The translations under genes and the position numbers were made by a program. Shown here piece by piece: positions 1 through 11,558 of a stretch of DNA of 64,000 bases (its first letter is position 1; every line of letters begins with the position of its first letter). The DNA is taken from contig OY987298.1 of NCBI GenBank assembly GCA_963920635.1, forward strand, positions 105,963,309 through 106,027,308, written 5' to 3'. Below the pieces are notes generated by a model, which was given only the letters and a program-made list of their open reading frames with translations, did no database searches and was not told where the DNA came from. Origin of the DNA: Pseudeuparius sepicola (Eukaryota > Arthropoda > Insecta > Coleoptera > Anthribidae).

Positions 1-1023
1 CCCCCACGAAATGGAAACCCGCCCGAAAACTGCCAACAAAACATAATTTTTTGATCAGTGCAGTACCGAGTTTTATCATCAGAATATTATGCTTTGAAAT
101 AAAGTAAAACATAACTGGCAACACTGGACAGCAATAAACGGTGAATATGGCTGCGTGCGCCATGGATTAGGAGAACAGGGGATTCCCAGAGTCTCTTTTA
201 TGAGTAGATTAATACTAATTTGTATTTGAAGATTTATTTATTATTTTTATGAAAGATTCAGTTAGGCAAGTGGCGCCAAGAAATCTTTTACCATACCTAC
301 TAGCCATTCTAAAGGTGTCGCCAGGCCATATGTTTAACTATTATTATTATTAATATTCAATATTTTTAAAGTTTTAATGTTAAACTTGTTAAACTTAAAC
401 CTGTTTCAGTTTTTAAAGCTATTTCCACTTCAACAGCCACTAGTCTAACCCCTCCGGGGCCGGCTCCAGGCGGATGCGAACGGTGCGGAGTACGCGGCCT
501 GCGTTTTGACTGGCCCCGCGCCTCCGTGTCCCGTGTACAGGGCGATCCAGCCAGTAGCGTATTTAAAAAGGCGGGACCGAAACCGTTTCAAAATTTGAAA
601 ATATTCACTGCAGCTTGAAAATCTGAAGATATTAGGATTTCCTAAGACTAATTTTAAGTAATTTTCCTTAACATTATTTCTAAAAAATTTCGCCTGCGGC
701 GAATTTTACAGAATTGTTTTAAATGCACTTGTTTGAAAGAAATTCACAAAAATTGGCCCTTCCCACCCGAAATTAATTTTTATAGATACACGCCACTGAT
801 GTGATCTAAACACGTAGCCCCAGCCTACTTTTTTAAAAAGTTACATGCAAAAAATATACTAGATACGGCCCTGTGTGTTGGACTGTGGTTTTTAGTAATA
901 TAGGACGTGAAGTTTTATTCATAAGGTGGTAAAACAGCAGTGATTCAGAATAAAGTGATTAAAATTCAATTTTAGTTTATAGGTTTTAGGTTGTGTCTAT
1001 ATAGTTTCGGACTTCTTTAAACC
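1..1023. other. Non-coding, AT-rich; GC-rich patch near 440-560
   Basis: I see no supported gene here. The stretch is AT-rich except for a clearly GC-richer patch at about 440-560, which has no open frame resembling a known protein. It may be decayed transposon sequence leading into the THAP remnant that follows. No terminal inverted repeats were found by eye. Confidence 0.5.
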
Positions 1024-1116
1024 ATGCCATGGACGGGTTCCGTTCCCAACTGCAAGGGAAACTACAAAGGCGGTCCTAAAGTGTCCGCTTTTTCCTCCCT
1101 AAAGACCCCATTTTAG
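1024..1116 (+). pseudogene. THAP-type zinc-finger remnant
   Basis: A short frame from an ATG at 1024 ends at TAG 1114-1116. It reads VPNCKGNYKGGPKV followed by SAFSS, which strongly resembles the start of a THAP domain (C-x-C/G...GNY..GPKV..F.FP), a C2CH DNA-binding zinc finger found in P-element transposase, THAP9 and many insect proteins. The first zinc-binding cysteine, expected just before VPNC, is serine here. The FP that normally ends the first strand is degraded, and the frame stops after 30 codons, before the later Cys and His. No continuation was recognised downstream. It is best read as the decayed first part of a THAP gene or THAP-bearing transposase. An intact short exon is less likely because the ligand residue is lost. 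Confidence 0.5.
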
Positions 1117-2494
1117 GGGAACAGTTTGGACTGTTGGAGAGTGTTATACCTAACAATTTTACGTGATTTAACGTAACCACCTTGAAATCAGGAAGTTTTA
1201 TGGTTTTATTCATTCGAATTTAGTTATATCCAGGCACGCAAATAAGAAATAATTGGCATTTACGAAAATTTTACCGGTAGATATCTAAATGCACCAAAAG
1301 CCCTTGAAAATGAGACTTTCACTCTCGTAGATTATTATCCATGTTGTAAAACCATGAGCTATATATGTAAACAATCATTTTAAAGTGTTTTTTTTACCAA
1401 ATTTACCAAGTTGACATCTTGAAATTTGAATTTGGCACCTTAGCCCACCAGAGCCCGTGTGGCGTGTATAGTCGCGTTTGTTATCCATGTCCTCCTACTA
1501 CTTCACTCAACTTTGTAGGTATATCACTGGTTGCAAAAAAAAAAGTGTAAAATATAGTACATTTCCCAGTTAAAAACAAATATGCAATTCCCATACAGTC
1601 GTAGAAAACAATAGTTAAAGCATCGGAAATAGTTTACATTGCAAGATGCGTAAGTGCACAAAAAAAGAGCCTACGTATCGACTAATATTTTACATTTTTC
1701 CTGCTCTCGACAACTTCTTATTATAGGTACTTCGAATTAAACTTTAAATATACTATGGAGTAGATTATGAGTAATAATCTTCACAATAACTGATTGTTCA
1801 ATTACTAGAAATAATAGAAATAGCAATCAGTGATAAGAGGCAGAAAGTGTGGATAATAAAAAAATAATAATACAAAAGTTGCCCTTTGTGTGAGCTTTCG
1901 ATTTAGTAGATAATTAATTCGTAATTCGACATGTGTATCTTTATTGCCTTATTAGTTGGGTGCTTTAACCCTGCGCCAAATAACTAGGTAAGAATTGCTG
2001 CATGTTAACATAATAACATATTTTGTATGTTTTATGGCTTAGTAATAACATTCTTTATTACCTTGTCTGTATAAACTCCGGAAGCGTAAACAATATAATA
2101 ATAACTCACCTCTTATTTAATATATCTTAGTAGGTAGCTTTCGTCAATGTCTTTTTCGTAATTTACTATCTAGATAATTCTGTAATTAATTGTCAACCGC
2201 TAAACAACTGAAAAATGTCCTATGCTATTATAATATTATCCTGTTCCAGATGTCTAAGCTGTCAAATCTAATTTAGTGATGAAACTTCAAGTTTAACTTA
2301 AAATAAACCTACAATGTATTATTTTCACCATTTTGTGATAATTACCTACAGTTTTTTTGTAATTTATAATCTTCAGGCAACGTAGATTAAACTGTTTTAA
2401 TTAATTAAGAAAATAATTTCCTCTGTAATTTTTCCGGAACGAAAACCACTCTCGCCTCTCAATCCAACCATTGTAGTTACACAGATTAGTCGAG
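1117..2494. other. AT-rich non-coding stretch
   Basis: No coding frame, RNA gene or long repeat was seen. The sequence is uniformly AT-rich with short poly-A and poly-T runs. Confidence 0.5.
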
Positions 2495-2720
2495 TTTAAA
2501 TCTGGGTGGGAAGCTAATTGCCTTTTCATGCCTGTTTCCCCTTGCCGAGCGGCTCTCCCTGCCGCAACTGTCGCTGGCAGCGACACTCCGATTGGGGAAA
2601 GGACAAAAGCCCCTCCAATTTCTCCAATGTGGCGGGGGGATTTTTTGTTTCCACCGCCATTCGTCGACGGGAGAACAGCCTATTAATTGTTGCGGATAAT
2701 CCATCAATGCTGGGTATCGG
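2495..2720. other. GC-richer island, possible conserved non-coding element
   Basis: This block is visibly richer in G and C than its surroundings, with runs such as GGCGGGGGGATT and CCTTGCCGAGCGG. Short overlapping open frames exist on both strands, but none resembles a known protein and all lack a credible gene context. There are no terminal repeats. A regulatory element of a nearby host gene is possible but unproven. Confidence 0.3.
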
Positions 2721-2944
2721 TTGTTTCTTTATCCGATTTTCTTCGGTCGATGTTGTGTCGTATCTGGGAACGTCACTAAAAAGAAACGGGGTCTTTGCGG
2801 AATCGTATTTTTATATATGTTTCAAATTTCAACAGCAACTAGTATTTCAAAAATGCAAAAATCTGTAGGGTGTTCTTATTGTTTTATTTTATTCTCATAT
2901 TCAGAAGAACTCCCTAAGTTTTTTTATATTAGCTACAAAAATAT

Positions 2945-3043
2945 AGTGGATACCACGAATCTTGATCCCTGCGTCACAATGGCCAATAATGGAATTTCCA
3001 TTGTCGACCAATGTGACGCGGGGATCATTATTCGTGATATACT
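2945..3043. mobile_element. 99-bp palindromic MITE, copy A
   Basis: The two halves are inverted copies: the left half runs AGTGGATACCACGAAT..TGATCC..GCGTCACA and the right half repeats it in reverse complement, meeting at AATGGAATTTCCATT. The same 99-bp palindrome occurs at 26506-26604. It has no coding capacity. Its ends lie in TA-rich sequence, so the target duplication is unclear. It is probably a miniature inverted-repeat element mobilised by a DNA transposase encoded elsewhere. Confidence 0.7.
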
Positions 3044-3320
3044 TTAAAGGCTATACCGCCGTTTATCGAACAGCAGTAGTTAATATGATAATCTGTTATT
3101 TTGGAAGGATAATAAAAAGTTATAAAACTTTTTGGAATCGATGGACAGCGGGCAAATTTATTTATTAGGTATAGGTAGGAAAACTGGGTATATAGGTATA
3201 GTGTGTACGGATTTATACCGTTGACCTTTCTGAAATAAATCATCTACCTGATAATACGCCATTGTATATAGGTATAATATATTACTGGGGTGCAGGGTTG
3301 GCTTAAACATTATTGAGATA

Positions 3321-3692
3321 TTATTTATTTATTTTTATTTTAAAATAATGATACATTTGGTAAATCTTTCTCCTTAATAAATCCACATCATACTCGTCAG
3401 TGCCGGAGTCACTGCGCTTTTTTTGGGAATAATAGGTTTTAACACTATGTCCCTTACCAAAGTTAGAGGAGTATGTGTTAAGGCAGACGTCTCCGCTAAA
3501 GCAAGAATTAAGGCCTCTTGCCAGCAACGATTGATACACATTTTTAATTATTTCTTTAGCATCAAGAGATAAATGCTTTCTTCTGAACATGACACTAGAC
3601 GACCCACTATCAGCACAAAGCACAAGCAATGCATATTGCATGCTCGTGCACTTGAAGCCGCAATAAACCTCATTGCTTAACTTATTGTACAA
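3321..3692 (-). pseudogene. Possible IS630-like transposase N-terminal fragment
   Basis: A 123-codon open frame contains RRKHLSLDAKEIIKNVY and, near its end, KKRSDSG..EYDVDLLRRKIYQMY. The layout of these two blocks, a helical start followed by a basic linker and a second helical block, resembles the N-terminal half of insect IS630-like DDE transposases, the family also present at 62442-63804. There is no DDE catalytic segment, so at best this is a truncated piece. The first 30 or so residues look unrelated, and the true start is probably the Met at the MFRRKH position. This is similarity recalled by eye and needs a profile search; an anonymous chance frame is the alternative. Confidence 0.35.
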
Positions 3693-3941
3693 TATACAAT
3701 TATTAAAACATTAATCAGATGTCACGAAGTATCTAACCATTCCGAAATGAATTTTTAGTACCATTTGAAAATGGCCATTGCAATTTTAAAATTTGATAGT
3801 TGGCATTAGGTAGGTACATTAGATGCGTTACAACCACCTGTGAGACCCTTAAAATAAAAAATAGCAGAATCTGAATAAAAAATACTATTAGAAGTTTAAA
3901 GTTGGTGTTAATGCTTTACGTATCAGCTTCCAATTCATGTA

Positions 3942-5182
3942 CAGGGTGTTTCATCTTAAGTGCGAACACCCCCGTAAAATTTGTATTCTTCACCCGATTT
4001 TAGCCGTTTTTTTTTTTCTAAAAATAGGTCACAAGAAACTCTTTTTTTTACGCTGGTGCAAAATTTCAGTTCTTAATCTCAATTTTCAAGGCCTACTACA
4101 ATTTTTTTTTCTAGTAAAAAATTAAGAAAATCATTTAGCAATTTTTTTATTTAAAATCTGACACCGCAGCGTTAATTAGGACACACCAAAATCCCCACAT
4201 ACTAAATTTGAACAAAAAATATACAGGGAGTTCCATTCCGCAAGGTGTGAAAGTTAAGCAAAATAGGAAGTTTAAACTCATCTGGCGAGTCAAGTGTGCT
4301 TCGAAACAGTTGGATGATGAACAGGACCACTCACAGTATCGATGTGCAAAGATCCAATAAAAAATATACAAGGTGTTCTTCTCTGTAGCAACTCGAAATG
4401 CTGAATTTTTTAAACAGGTAAAAAATCGAGTATATCAAAACCACCCCAGACATTATAAACGAACTAAGTCTAAAAAATACAGAAACCTGCATCAGTAAGT
4501 CCATCTAAGTTAAGGTGGCTGGTGTGCCACAACAGGAAACGCACAGAAAATGTATCATCTTAGACAGTGACTTTATTGATAAAGGTCTAAGAATTTGAAT
4601 TGTTTTTATTTGTTGGTTGGATGATGTAAAGAAATAAATTGCTTTTGTGTTTACTAATATTTTTTCAATGATTTCAGAGCTCTCCTGACCAGTATAAAGT
4701 TTAATAAAAAATCAGCATTTTGAGATCGCCCAGAGAAAAAGACCCTGTACATTTTTGTATTGAAACTTTGCTCACCAACATTTTGTGTAGTCCTGTTGAT
4801 CATTCATCTGCTTTGACGGGATTCCATGGCATACTTGATTCTCCGGATGCCTTTAAAATTCCTATTTTGCTCAACTTTGACACCCTGCAGAATGATACTA
4901 CCTGTATATTTTTTGTTCAAATTCGGTATACGGGGGTTTTAGGTTGTTCTGTTTAACGCCGTGGTATCATATTTTAAATAAAAAAATCGCTAAATGGTTT
5001 TCGTCATTTTTTACTAGGAAAAAAATTCGTAGTAGGCTTTGAAAGTTTAGATTAAACCTGAAGTTTTGCACCAACATAAAAAAAGAGTTTTTTGTGGAAT
5101 ATTTTTAGAAAAAAACACGGCTTAAATCTGATGAAGAATACAAATTTTACGGGGGTGTTCGCACTTAAGATGAAACACCCTC
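3942..5182. mobile_element. Foldback element 1 (CAGGGTG ends, TA target)
   Basis: The left end reads TA-CAGGGTGTTTCATCTTAAG and the right end CTTAAGATGAAACACCCTC-TA, so the element is bounded by TA. The inverted arms are long, at least 300-400 bp each. For example, the GTGCGAACACCCCCGTAAAA block near the left end recurs inverted at about 5147-5170, and the ATACAGG...GTGTGAAAGTT block near 4220 recurs inverted at about 4880. The whole 1.24 kb is a diverged palindrome with no transposase frame. Structure and TA duplication fit a non-autonomous Tc1/mariner-type foldback. Confidence 0.75.
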
Positions 5183-5339
5183 TATATGTTTATATGATCT
5201 AATTCCCAATTTTTTCTCATATGCACTGATGATTTATGGTGTCAGAATTTCTGCAATTTTAGATCAATAATTTCTTGTGCATGATTTTTCGAGTGTACAG
5301 GATAAATCATAATTGTAACACTACAAGAAATATCAGTTC

Positions 5340-5760
5340 TTGTGTAGGTATTTTTAAAGAGTCTCGTAAATCTCCAAACCGTGCGCCCCCCAAACAAAAA
5401 TTGGCTAAAATCGATTCTGACGTCCCGTTCCGGCCGCCCCCCAGTTTCAGCGGCTTACGTTTAAACGGATTACAATCCATCGCTAATTCCCGAGTGGAAA
5501 CACAAAGAGATAATGAAAGGATTTAATCGCAACCACTCCGGTTTACTTTGGGACGCAATCGGTCTCTTTTTATTAAGCTTAATATGAGTCGATTAAATTG
5601 GGCGCCGCTATTTTTCAGGCGAATCACATTTAAAATCCAGTCGGGATGAACATCAATCTTGATGTGTCCGCGAGTGCGCCCCCCTCACCGTGGAGTGGAA
5701 ACTTTTTGCCCTTGAAGTGAATGAAAGAGGATTTTCAGTGTCAACCTTATATAAAATTTT
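5340..5760. other. GC-richer island, possible conserved non-coding element
   Basis: A GC-richer, non-repetitive block in AT-rich DNA with tracts such as CCGTTCCGGCCGCCCCCC and GCGAGTGCGCCCCCCTC. An 83-codon open frame covers part of it but looks like no known protein. The absence of inverted or direct repeats sets it apart from the transposon blocks around it. Confidence 0.3.
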
Positions 5761-7207
5761 TCCTGCTCCCTCCTCCGTAACTACACTTTACATACTCGCC
5801 AGCACGCCCAAAAGCGTAAGTCAAATGATCGAGGTGCTCTGTTATGTTGGTTGCTAGCAGCGAAAGTGGTTGCTAGGTACAAAAAGTAGGTATATTGCCT
5901 AGCAACCCTTACGCAGAAAGGGCATTAAAACCAAAACCTTCTCAAGCTTACAAGCCCTGGGCAAACATGTGGCAACGCCGCAGTGGGACGGTTCAAGGGG
6001 TCTATGCTTATCTTTTCTAATAAATATGTTCAACCCTCTTTTTAATTATAATTAGATACATTTGCGAACTTTGTTTCAATAATTGGGTACCTAAGTAAGT
6101 AGGTACGTTTGTTTAAAAGACAATAAAAGCAGTAACAATGTAACAAAATATACACACAAGTATAAGTATTTATAATAACCACGATTCCTGGTGTGGATAG
6201 GTACATTTTCGACAAATAATATGGTAAATTTGGGCAAATAGAAGGGACTACATCTTGTTGTAAGTCGAATTTTTGTGAGAATTTTTCGCAAGGTGCGCCA
6301 TCAGGCAAATAATGATTACCTATCTTCTCTTACGGTTAAATTTCCATAAAAATACAAACAAGCGAACAACAGCATGCTGTGAAGGAGAGTAATCTCTTCT
6401 GATTGAAATGGCAGTTAGGGCCAATTTCATAATACATTCAACTAAATTATCTTTTGACTTTAACGTTAGGTAAAGAAACTTTTGCAACAATACTAAAAAA
6501 TTGTTGGATTGTTAAAAAACTTTAATTTTAAAGGGTACTTCAGTTTGTCTATGCAATAGACCCTTAATAATTTTATTCTTAAATTTTCGTTCTTTGGAAA
6601 GCCCAAAATGAATACAACTTGACCGCTTGCCGTCAGGCAAAGAAAACCAAGCTACTTCAAGTTATTATTACGATTTGACTTACAGCCGCAGGTATATAAC
6701 TAAGTTCTAGCTTCCCTCGACTGTTCTAGACATCTTGAGGCTTGAAATTGTAGAGGAACGATTCTTCACTCCGAGAAACGTTTCATGTTTTCACAAACAA
6801 AACAAATTTATAAAAAAGCTGTCGCCAGCACTTCGGTTTGTCTATTTCCACCCAGAGGCACACTGCCTCGTCGTAGCAATCTGGCGACGATAGCACTACC
6901 TGCACTACACAAATTAATTCTGGTAAATTTCTTATAAAACCAACTGACAGGGAGTGACAGGCCACGCCGCGCAGACCCGCAAGCCATGTTGCCAGCTTTC
7001 TCAACTTCAGGGCTTTCCTAGAGCCGGCTGTGTTAAAACCATTAATAAAATATATGAAGAAACACGAAACTAGGTTTCAATAATTTTAATAGATTTCACA
7101 ACGATCATTTTAAAAATTGGTTTTGATCGGAAAGAAACGAATTATGCGAAAGAAAAATTAATAATATCCCAAGCGCTAAATAAAATATAAAATAAAGTAG
7201 ATTAACA
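5761..7207. other. Non-coding stretch
   Basis: No supported gene. A small inverted motif (TTGCTAGGTAC near 5870 and CCTAGCAACCC near 5900) was noted, and there is a GC-richer patch near 6820-7040. Overlapping short frames near 6042-6308 and 6783-7004 resemble no known protein. Confidence 0.45.
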
Positions 7208-7461
7208 AGATGGCAATGAATAAGTTAATTTCAATACTGGTAAATACCTACCAATAATTTATTAGCGCAAAATTTTTATCATTCAAATAAATTAATATTC
7301 TACTGGTCGATTTTTAACTGGGTTCAAATCCCACATAGATGGCAATGAATAAGTTAATTTCAATACTGGTAGATACCTATAATTTATTAGCGCAAAATTT
7401 TTATCATTCAAATAAATTAATATTCTACTGGTCGATTTTTAACTGGGTTCAAATCCCACAT
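7208..7461 (+). repeat. Tandem duplication, two units of about 127 bp, with tRNA-like B-box
   Basis: Unit 1 (7208-7336, 129 bp) and unit 2 (7337-7461, 125 bp) are nearly identical and directly adjacent. They differ mainly by 4 bases near the TACCTA stretch. Each unit ends in GGGTTCAAATCCCACAT, which contains a perfect match to the tRNA T-loop and RNA polymerase III B-box consensus (GGTTCAAATCC) and a short TGGG/CCCA stem. No convincing A-box or full cloverleaf was seen. A tRNA-derived SINE fragment duplicated in tandem is a reasonable guess; a chance B-box inside a local duplication is the alternative. Confidence 0.7.
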
Positions 7462-7927
7462 AAAGTCCAACTCTTTATAATTTATATTTTATTATCGCTT
7501 CATTATGCTTCTTATTATTATCAGTAATTATCATTTTTAGTAATTGAACAATGGTTATTATGAAGATTGGGAGATGACAATATACTCCGCAGTTTCTTTA
7601 AAGTTTAAATCAAAGCACTTATAATATGAAATTGTCGGTAGCAGGAAAAATGTAATAAAGGGGAAAAGTTTTATCATTACTACACAAACTGATTTAAATG
7701 GCTAGTTTAGACATAGACTCTTCAAGGACAGCACCTTTAGTAGCAGGTCATGGGCAAAGCCATATATGATCTTTCAGATCCATTTTCTGGGAACCTGATA
7801 AATAATTTCTTTAGTTTTGTTGGTGAGCTATCTTGGGTAGATCTGAAAACCACTGCTCAGAGTAACTTTAATTTAAAGAAATTAACGGTTCTTCAGCGTT
7901 AATTACTTTAAATTGAATGTACTACAA

Positions 7928-8110
7928 AATTAGAGGAATTTGTTGCAGTTTTTCTAGAAAAACTAACCGAACAAATTGAGGATATTCTCATATTTTTAGA
8001 ATTCATATTTTCAAGAAAATTGCGTTGTAGCTATAGGAAGTTATAAGATAAGCATAATTAATCAACAAAAAAAGGTTTGAAAAATATTCTAAACTTACTT
8101 TCAAAACCTA
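7928..8110 (+). repeat. Dispersed repeat, copy A (second copy near 10115)
   Basis: The block starting AATTAGAGGAATTTGTTG and continuing through ATAAG..TAATCAACAAAAAA is matched, with divergence, at about 10115-10260. It is an old direct repeat of unknown class without coding potential. It abuts the 264-bp tandem repeat that follows. Confidence 0.45.
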
Positions 8111-8128
8111 CTTTATTCTCTTAGTTGA

Positions 8129-8660
8129 GAGCAATTATCTCGGTAAGATAAATTATTGGAGGTTCAAAAACTAAACTCTTGTAGTTTTTTTCCAAAAAAC
8201 TTAATGCCGCCAAGGAAAACAATTGAATTCCAAACAAAAAGTAAAGTATGGTAAAATAATCGATTTTTTTTAATCAAGATGGGGATTTTGTTTCAATATT
8301 CATTAGATTGGCCAAATGGATGAAAAAATATGCCCGAGCACTTCAATAGCACTTCCGGTTTTGTCCGAACTGACGTCGTTTGCTCCAGTTACGAGCGATT
8401 ATCTCGGTAATTTTTAAGATAAATCGGTGGTTCAAACACCAGACTTGAGTAGTTTTTGCCAAATAATGGAATGCCACCAAGAATGAAACGTTTGAATTTT
8501 AAACAAAAGAGGTATCATCAAATAACAGTTTTCTTTTAATTAAAATGAAGGTTTTATTGCATTTTTCATTAGACTAGTAAAGTGAATAAAAAAACTGTTC
8601 AGCACGCTAAAATATCACTTCTGGTTTAGCGGCAGTGACGTTTTTTGTTCCAGCTAAGAC
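8129..8660. repeat. Diverged tandem repeat, two 264-bp units
   Basis: Unit A begins at 8129 (GAGCAATTATCTCGGTAA) and unit B at 8393 (GAGCGATTATCTCGGTAA), a 264-base period. The units run in parallel throughout: GTTCAAA, CTTG-TAGTTTTT, ATGCC-CCAAG, CATTAGA and a final GCTCCAG/GTTCCAG. Divergence is substantial, so the duplication is old. No coding frame. Confidence 0.65.
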
Positions 8661-9526
8661 TACAAAAAATTAATATTAGGTATTATTTTTTAACAAAACT
8701 AACGTCAATTTCGGTGTGATATTCCAGCGTGCGTTCTTTACGGGTATAGCGAAAACAAAATCGTCATCTTCATTAAAAAAAATAGCCTATTTGGTGATTA
8801 CTTTTTTCATTAAAATCCAACTGCTATTTTGTATTCAATTTCTACACAAGTATGGCGTTTCAACAATAAGTTTATCTTAAAAATTACACGGAAAATTCCA
8901 TACTTAGCTTTTTTGACCAATCAGAGTCTCGTCTTTTGCTTCGTTGTTATGGCAACTCAAAAAAATTCCGGAAATATTCTCACTTGCTCTAGGCAGCAGG
9001 AGATGATTACAGCGGAAATTTTTTGACAGATGTCATGATTATAATGTGACATTGTAACATATTATACTCAACAAAAATTTTGATAATAATTTCGTTTAAT
9101 TTACGTGTAGTATGGAATTTTCTTACCGAATCCCCCACGTTCTTGAATTAATATCCGGAAATTTTTCTCTAACACGATTTTCTTAAAAAATTCGTGTACT
9201 CGAAAAATTTCCGGCAATAATTCAAGCACAAGGGTGATTACTAGTGATAATCGCCCGTAACGTCTTAACCGGGAACCCCTACACATTTCTGACCAGCAGT
9301 CCTCCATGTTCAGATGTGCATAAAATGTTTAATTTCGAAAGTGAAGCGTCCCGCAAGGCCGACTTTTCGCGAAACCTAAATCCCATAAATTAGACTTCTC
9401 ACAAAGTCATCGCCTCGCGAGGCAGACTTTTGATATACCTTACAACGTTGCATTGCATTAGTGATCTTAGGACGGAAAGTCGGACTGCTAGGATTTCGGT
9501 GTAGAGCAAAGCCAGCCACATTAGCC
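8661..9526. other. Non-coding stretch with fragmentary repeats
   Basis: No supported gene. The ACATTTCTGACCAG...GTTCAGATG segment at 9283-9320 recurs at 10294-10330, so pieces of one dispersed repeat flank the intervening sequence. The overlapping short frames on both strands look like chance. Confidence 0.4.
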
Positions 9527-9857
9527 GTCCTCCTTTTACAGTTTTAAGTGATCTCAAATCGATTCCGAATCACTTTGAGATCACATCAGCTGACATCGAG
9601 TGTTCCTTTTACAAATGTTCAGTTGATTATGAAGTGATCAGTTTACGCAGCAAATCGATTTTTATGTAATTTGTGTTGGTTTTGAGTGTTTCTGGGGTTA
9701 AGGTGGTGAAAAATATTGAAAAATTCATTCAAGGGTTAGATTATAGATAACGTGGTCCTACACTGTTCCATTTACCAATAAAAAATCATTTCACTATCAG
9801 ATCACTTCATGTTCATTTCACTTCAAATTCACTTGTGCAAAAAGTCAAAAGGAGGAC
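9527..9857. mobile_element. Possible short inverted-repeat element
   Basis: The ends are inverted copies of GTCCTCCTTTT (start 9527; AAAAGGAGGAC ending at 9857), with further weaker matching inside and repeated AGTGATCT / AGATCACTT motifs in the interior. It has no coding capacity, and no clear target duplication was found, so assignment to a DNA transposon is tentative. Confidence 0.35.
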
Positions 9858-11558
9858 AACTTATATCGTATGACTAATGCGCCGTGATTGACGAGTGCTA
9901 GGATTTCGGAGGCCGAAATCCCAGGACTTTAACCTTCCGCCATAGCGTCGTCTAACGTTTTCTAAATGATCCTTTTTAATGTACGCACGATATCATAAAG
10001 TCGGCCTGCCGAGAAGTCTGTCTAGCGAGAATTCGGAACTGCTGTGATTTTGACGTCGCGATAGGTAGATGTGACGTGGCGCACTCGACTGGTCAGAGTA
10101 CCTTTATTCAGAGAAATTAGAGGAATTTGTTGGTTTCTATGGGAAAAAATATTTCCTTATTTAAGAAAATTGCTCAGGAGGTATTAGAAATTATAAGTAT
10201 AATCGACAAAAAATCGTTATAAAATTCTGAACCTGAACTCATTATTCTTCTACTTTATTTTTCTAAAAAGATAATTATCCAAAAGTATTATGTACATTTC
10301 TGACCAGTGGTAGTCCAAGTTCAGATGAGCAACCTGGTAACACAATAAGCAGACAATAATTATTGAGAGAAGGCAGCAATAAATTCTCAGGAGTTCCAAA
10401 ACTAAAATGTCGCGCGTCTCGAAACAGTCATCACAACGCGTAGTTTGAAGAAAGATTATTTGGAAAACGTGATATACCGCATATATTACGCAATTAACAA
10501 ACAGGATTATTTGCTTTAAGAGCCGGCAACGTCCATCTCCTTCCTCGCAGCATTTAAATTTGACGTGATGTATTAGATACACGATACACAGCGCAACTTT
10601 GCCAAATGTAAATTCGTAGTGCTGACGACTTTATAACGTGTCTTTTTCCGTAAAATGTTCCAGGCCAGTTTTCCTTAAATAACCCTTAAAGAAAATTATA
10701 TTTCTCAATCAATTAAGTTTGCAATTTATAAACTGGATTTCACATATTTAAAGATGTGTCCGAATAACAATTTTCACAGGAAATGACCTAATTTTTTTCT
10801 ACAATCGCATTAAATATTTCAATGCGCCCCAAAAGTGCGTTTATTTCCCTGTATTATGAAAGATTCTAATTAGTATTAAATGTGGTTCATAGATAGGTAA
10901 ATCATGGTCTTTGGCTTAGGTATAATATTCTAGATAATTCGTTCCGAGCCATTCATCACTAATAACTTCAATTTGTCCTCATTCATCAGCTCGATTAGAC
11001 CTTTCCTTGAATAACCGCGACAGGCCTACTCTGGAATTGTATCGGAGGCAGTTGAATGCTTTATTAAGAACAAAGCTATCTTGTCACGTATATACAGCCC
11101 TAATTCTATAATGGGAGGCTTGTAGAAATCCCCCATTGGATAATTTAGTAATACAACAAACATACTATAGATTGTTCACAAATGCATAATTAATGTTACA
11201 AATCCGAAGCCGAAGGCCCAGCATGTGAAATCAAAGAGGAAAATATTCAGCATTGAAGGTATTTTTTCAATTTATGTAGTTTTCTGGGATAGTGAGCAGT
11301 ATTATTGGGAAAACTTATTCAAAATTATATTTTACACCCATATGCCAGGTTTGTAAGTAATCGGCCTTATCGCATTTTTTGGCTTTTCTGCACGGAGATC
11401 GGCGAAAACTTGTTTGGAGACGTGTAACCGTGGACGGAAGCTTGGCACAAACAGCTCCATGTATCTGGAAGAATGAGGCATAAACTTCCCTTTAAAAATG
11501 TACAGACCGTGTTCCCAATTTCAAATGAATCAGCATACCTTGATATAACAAAAATATA
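9858..11558. other. Non-coding stretch with repeat fragments
   Basis: Contains the second copies of two dispersed repeats (about 10115-10260 and 10294-10330). A 110-codon minus-strand frame at 10250-10582 is hydrophobic and Cys-rich in places but resembles nothing known and overlaps repeat sequence, so it is not called. From 10600 on it is AT-rich with nothing recognisable. Confidence 0.4.

Noticed and set aside
2518..3168. Overlapping plus-strand open frames of 68-116 codons
   Set aside because: They run through a GC-richer island and a palindromic MITE in three different frames with no protein-like signature.
10250..10582. 110-codon minus-strand open frame
   Set aside because: No recognisable motif, overlaps dispersed repeat sequence, and open frames of this size are expected in this much DNA.
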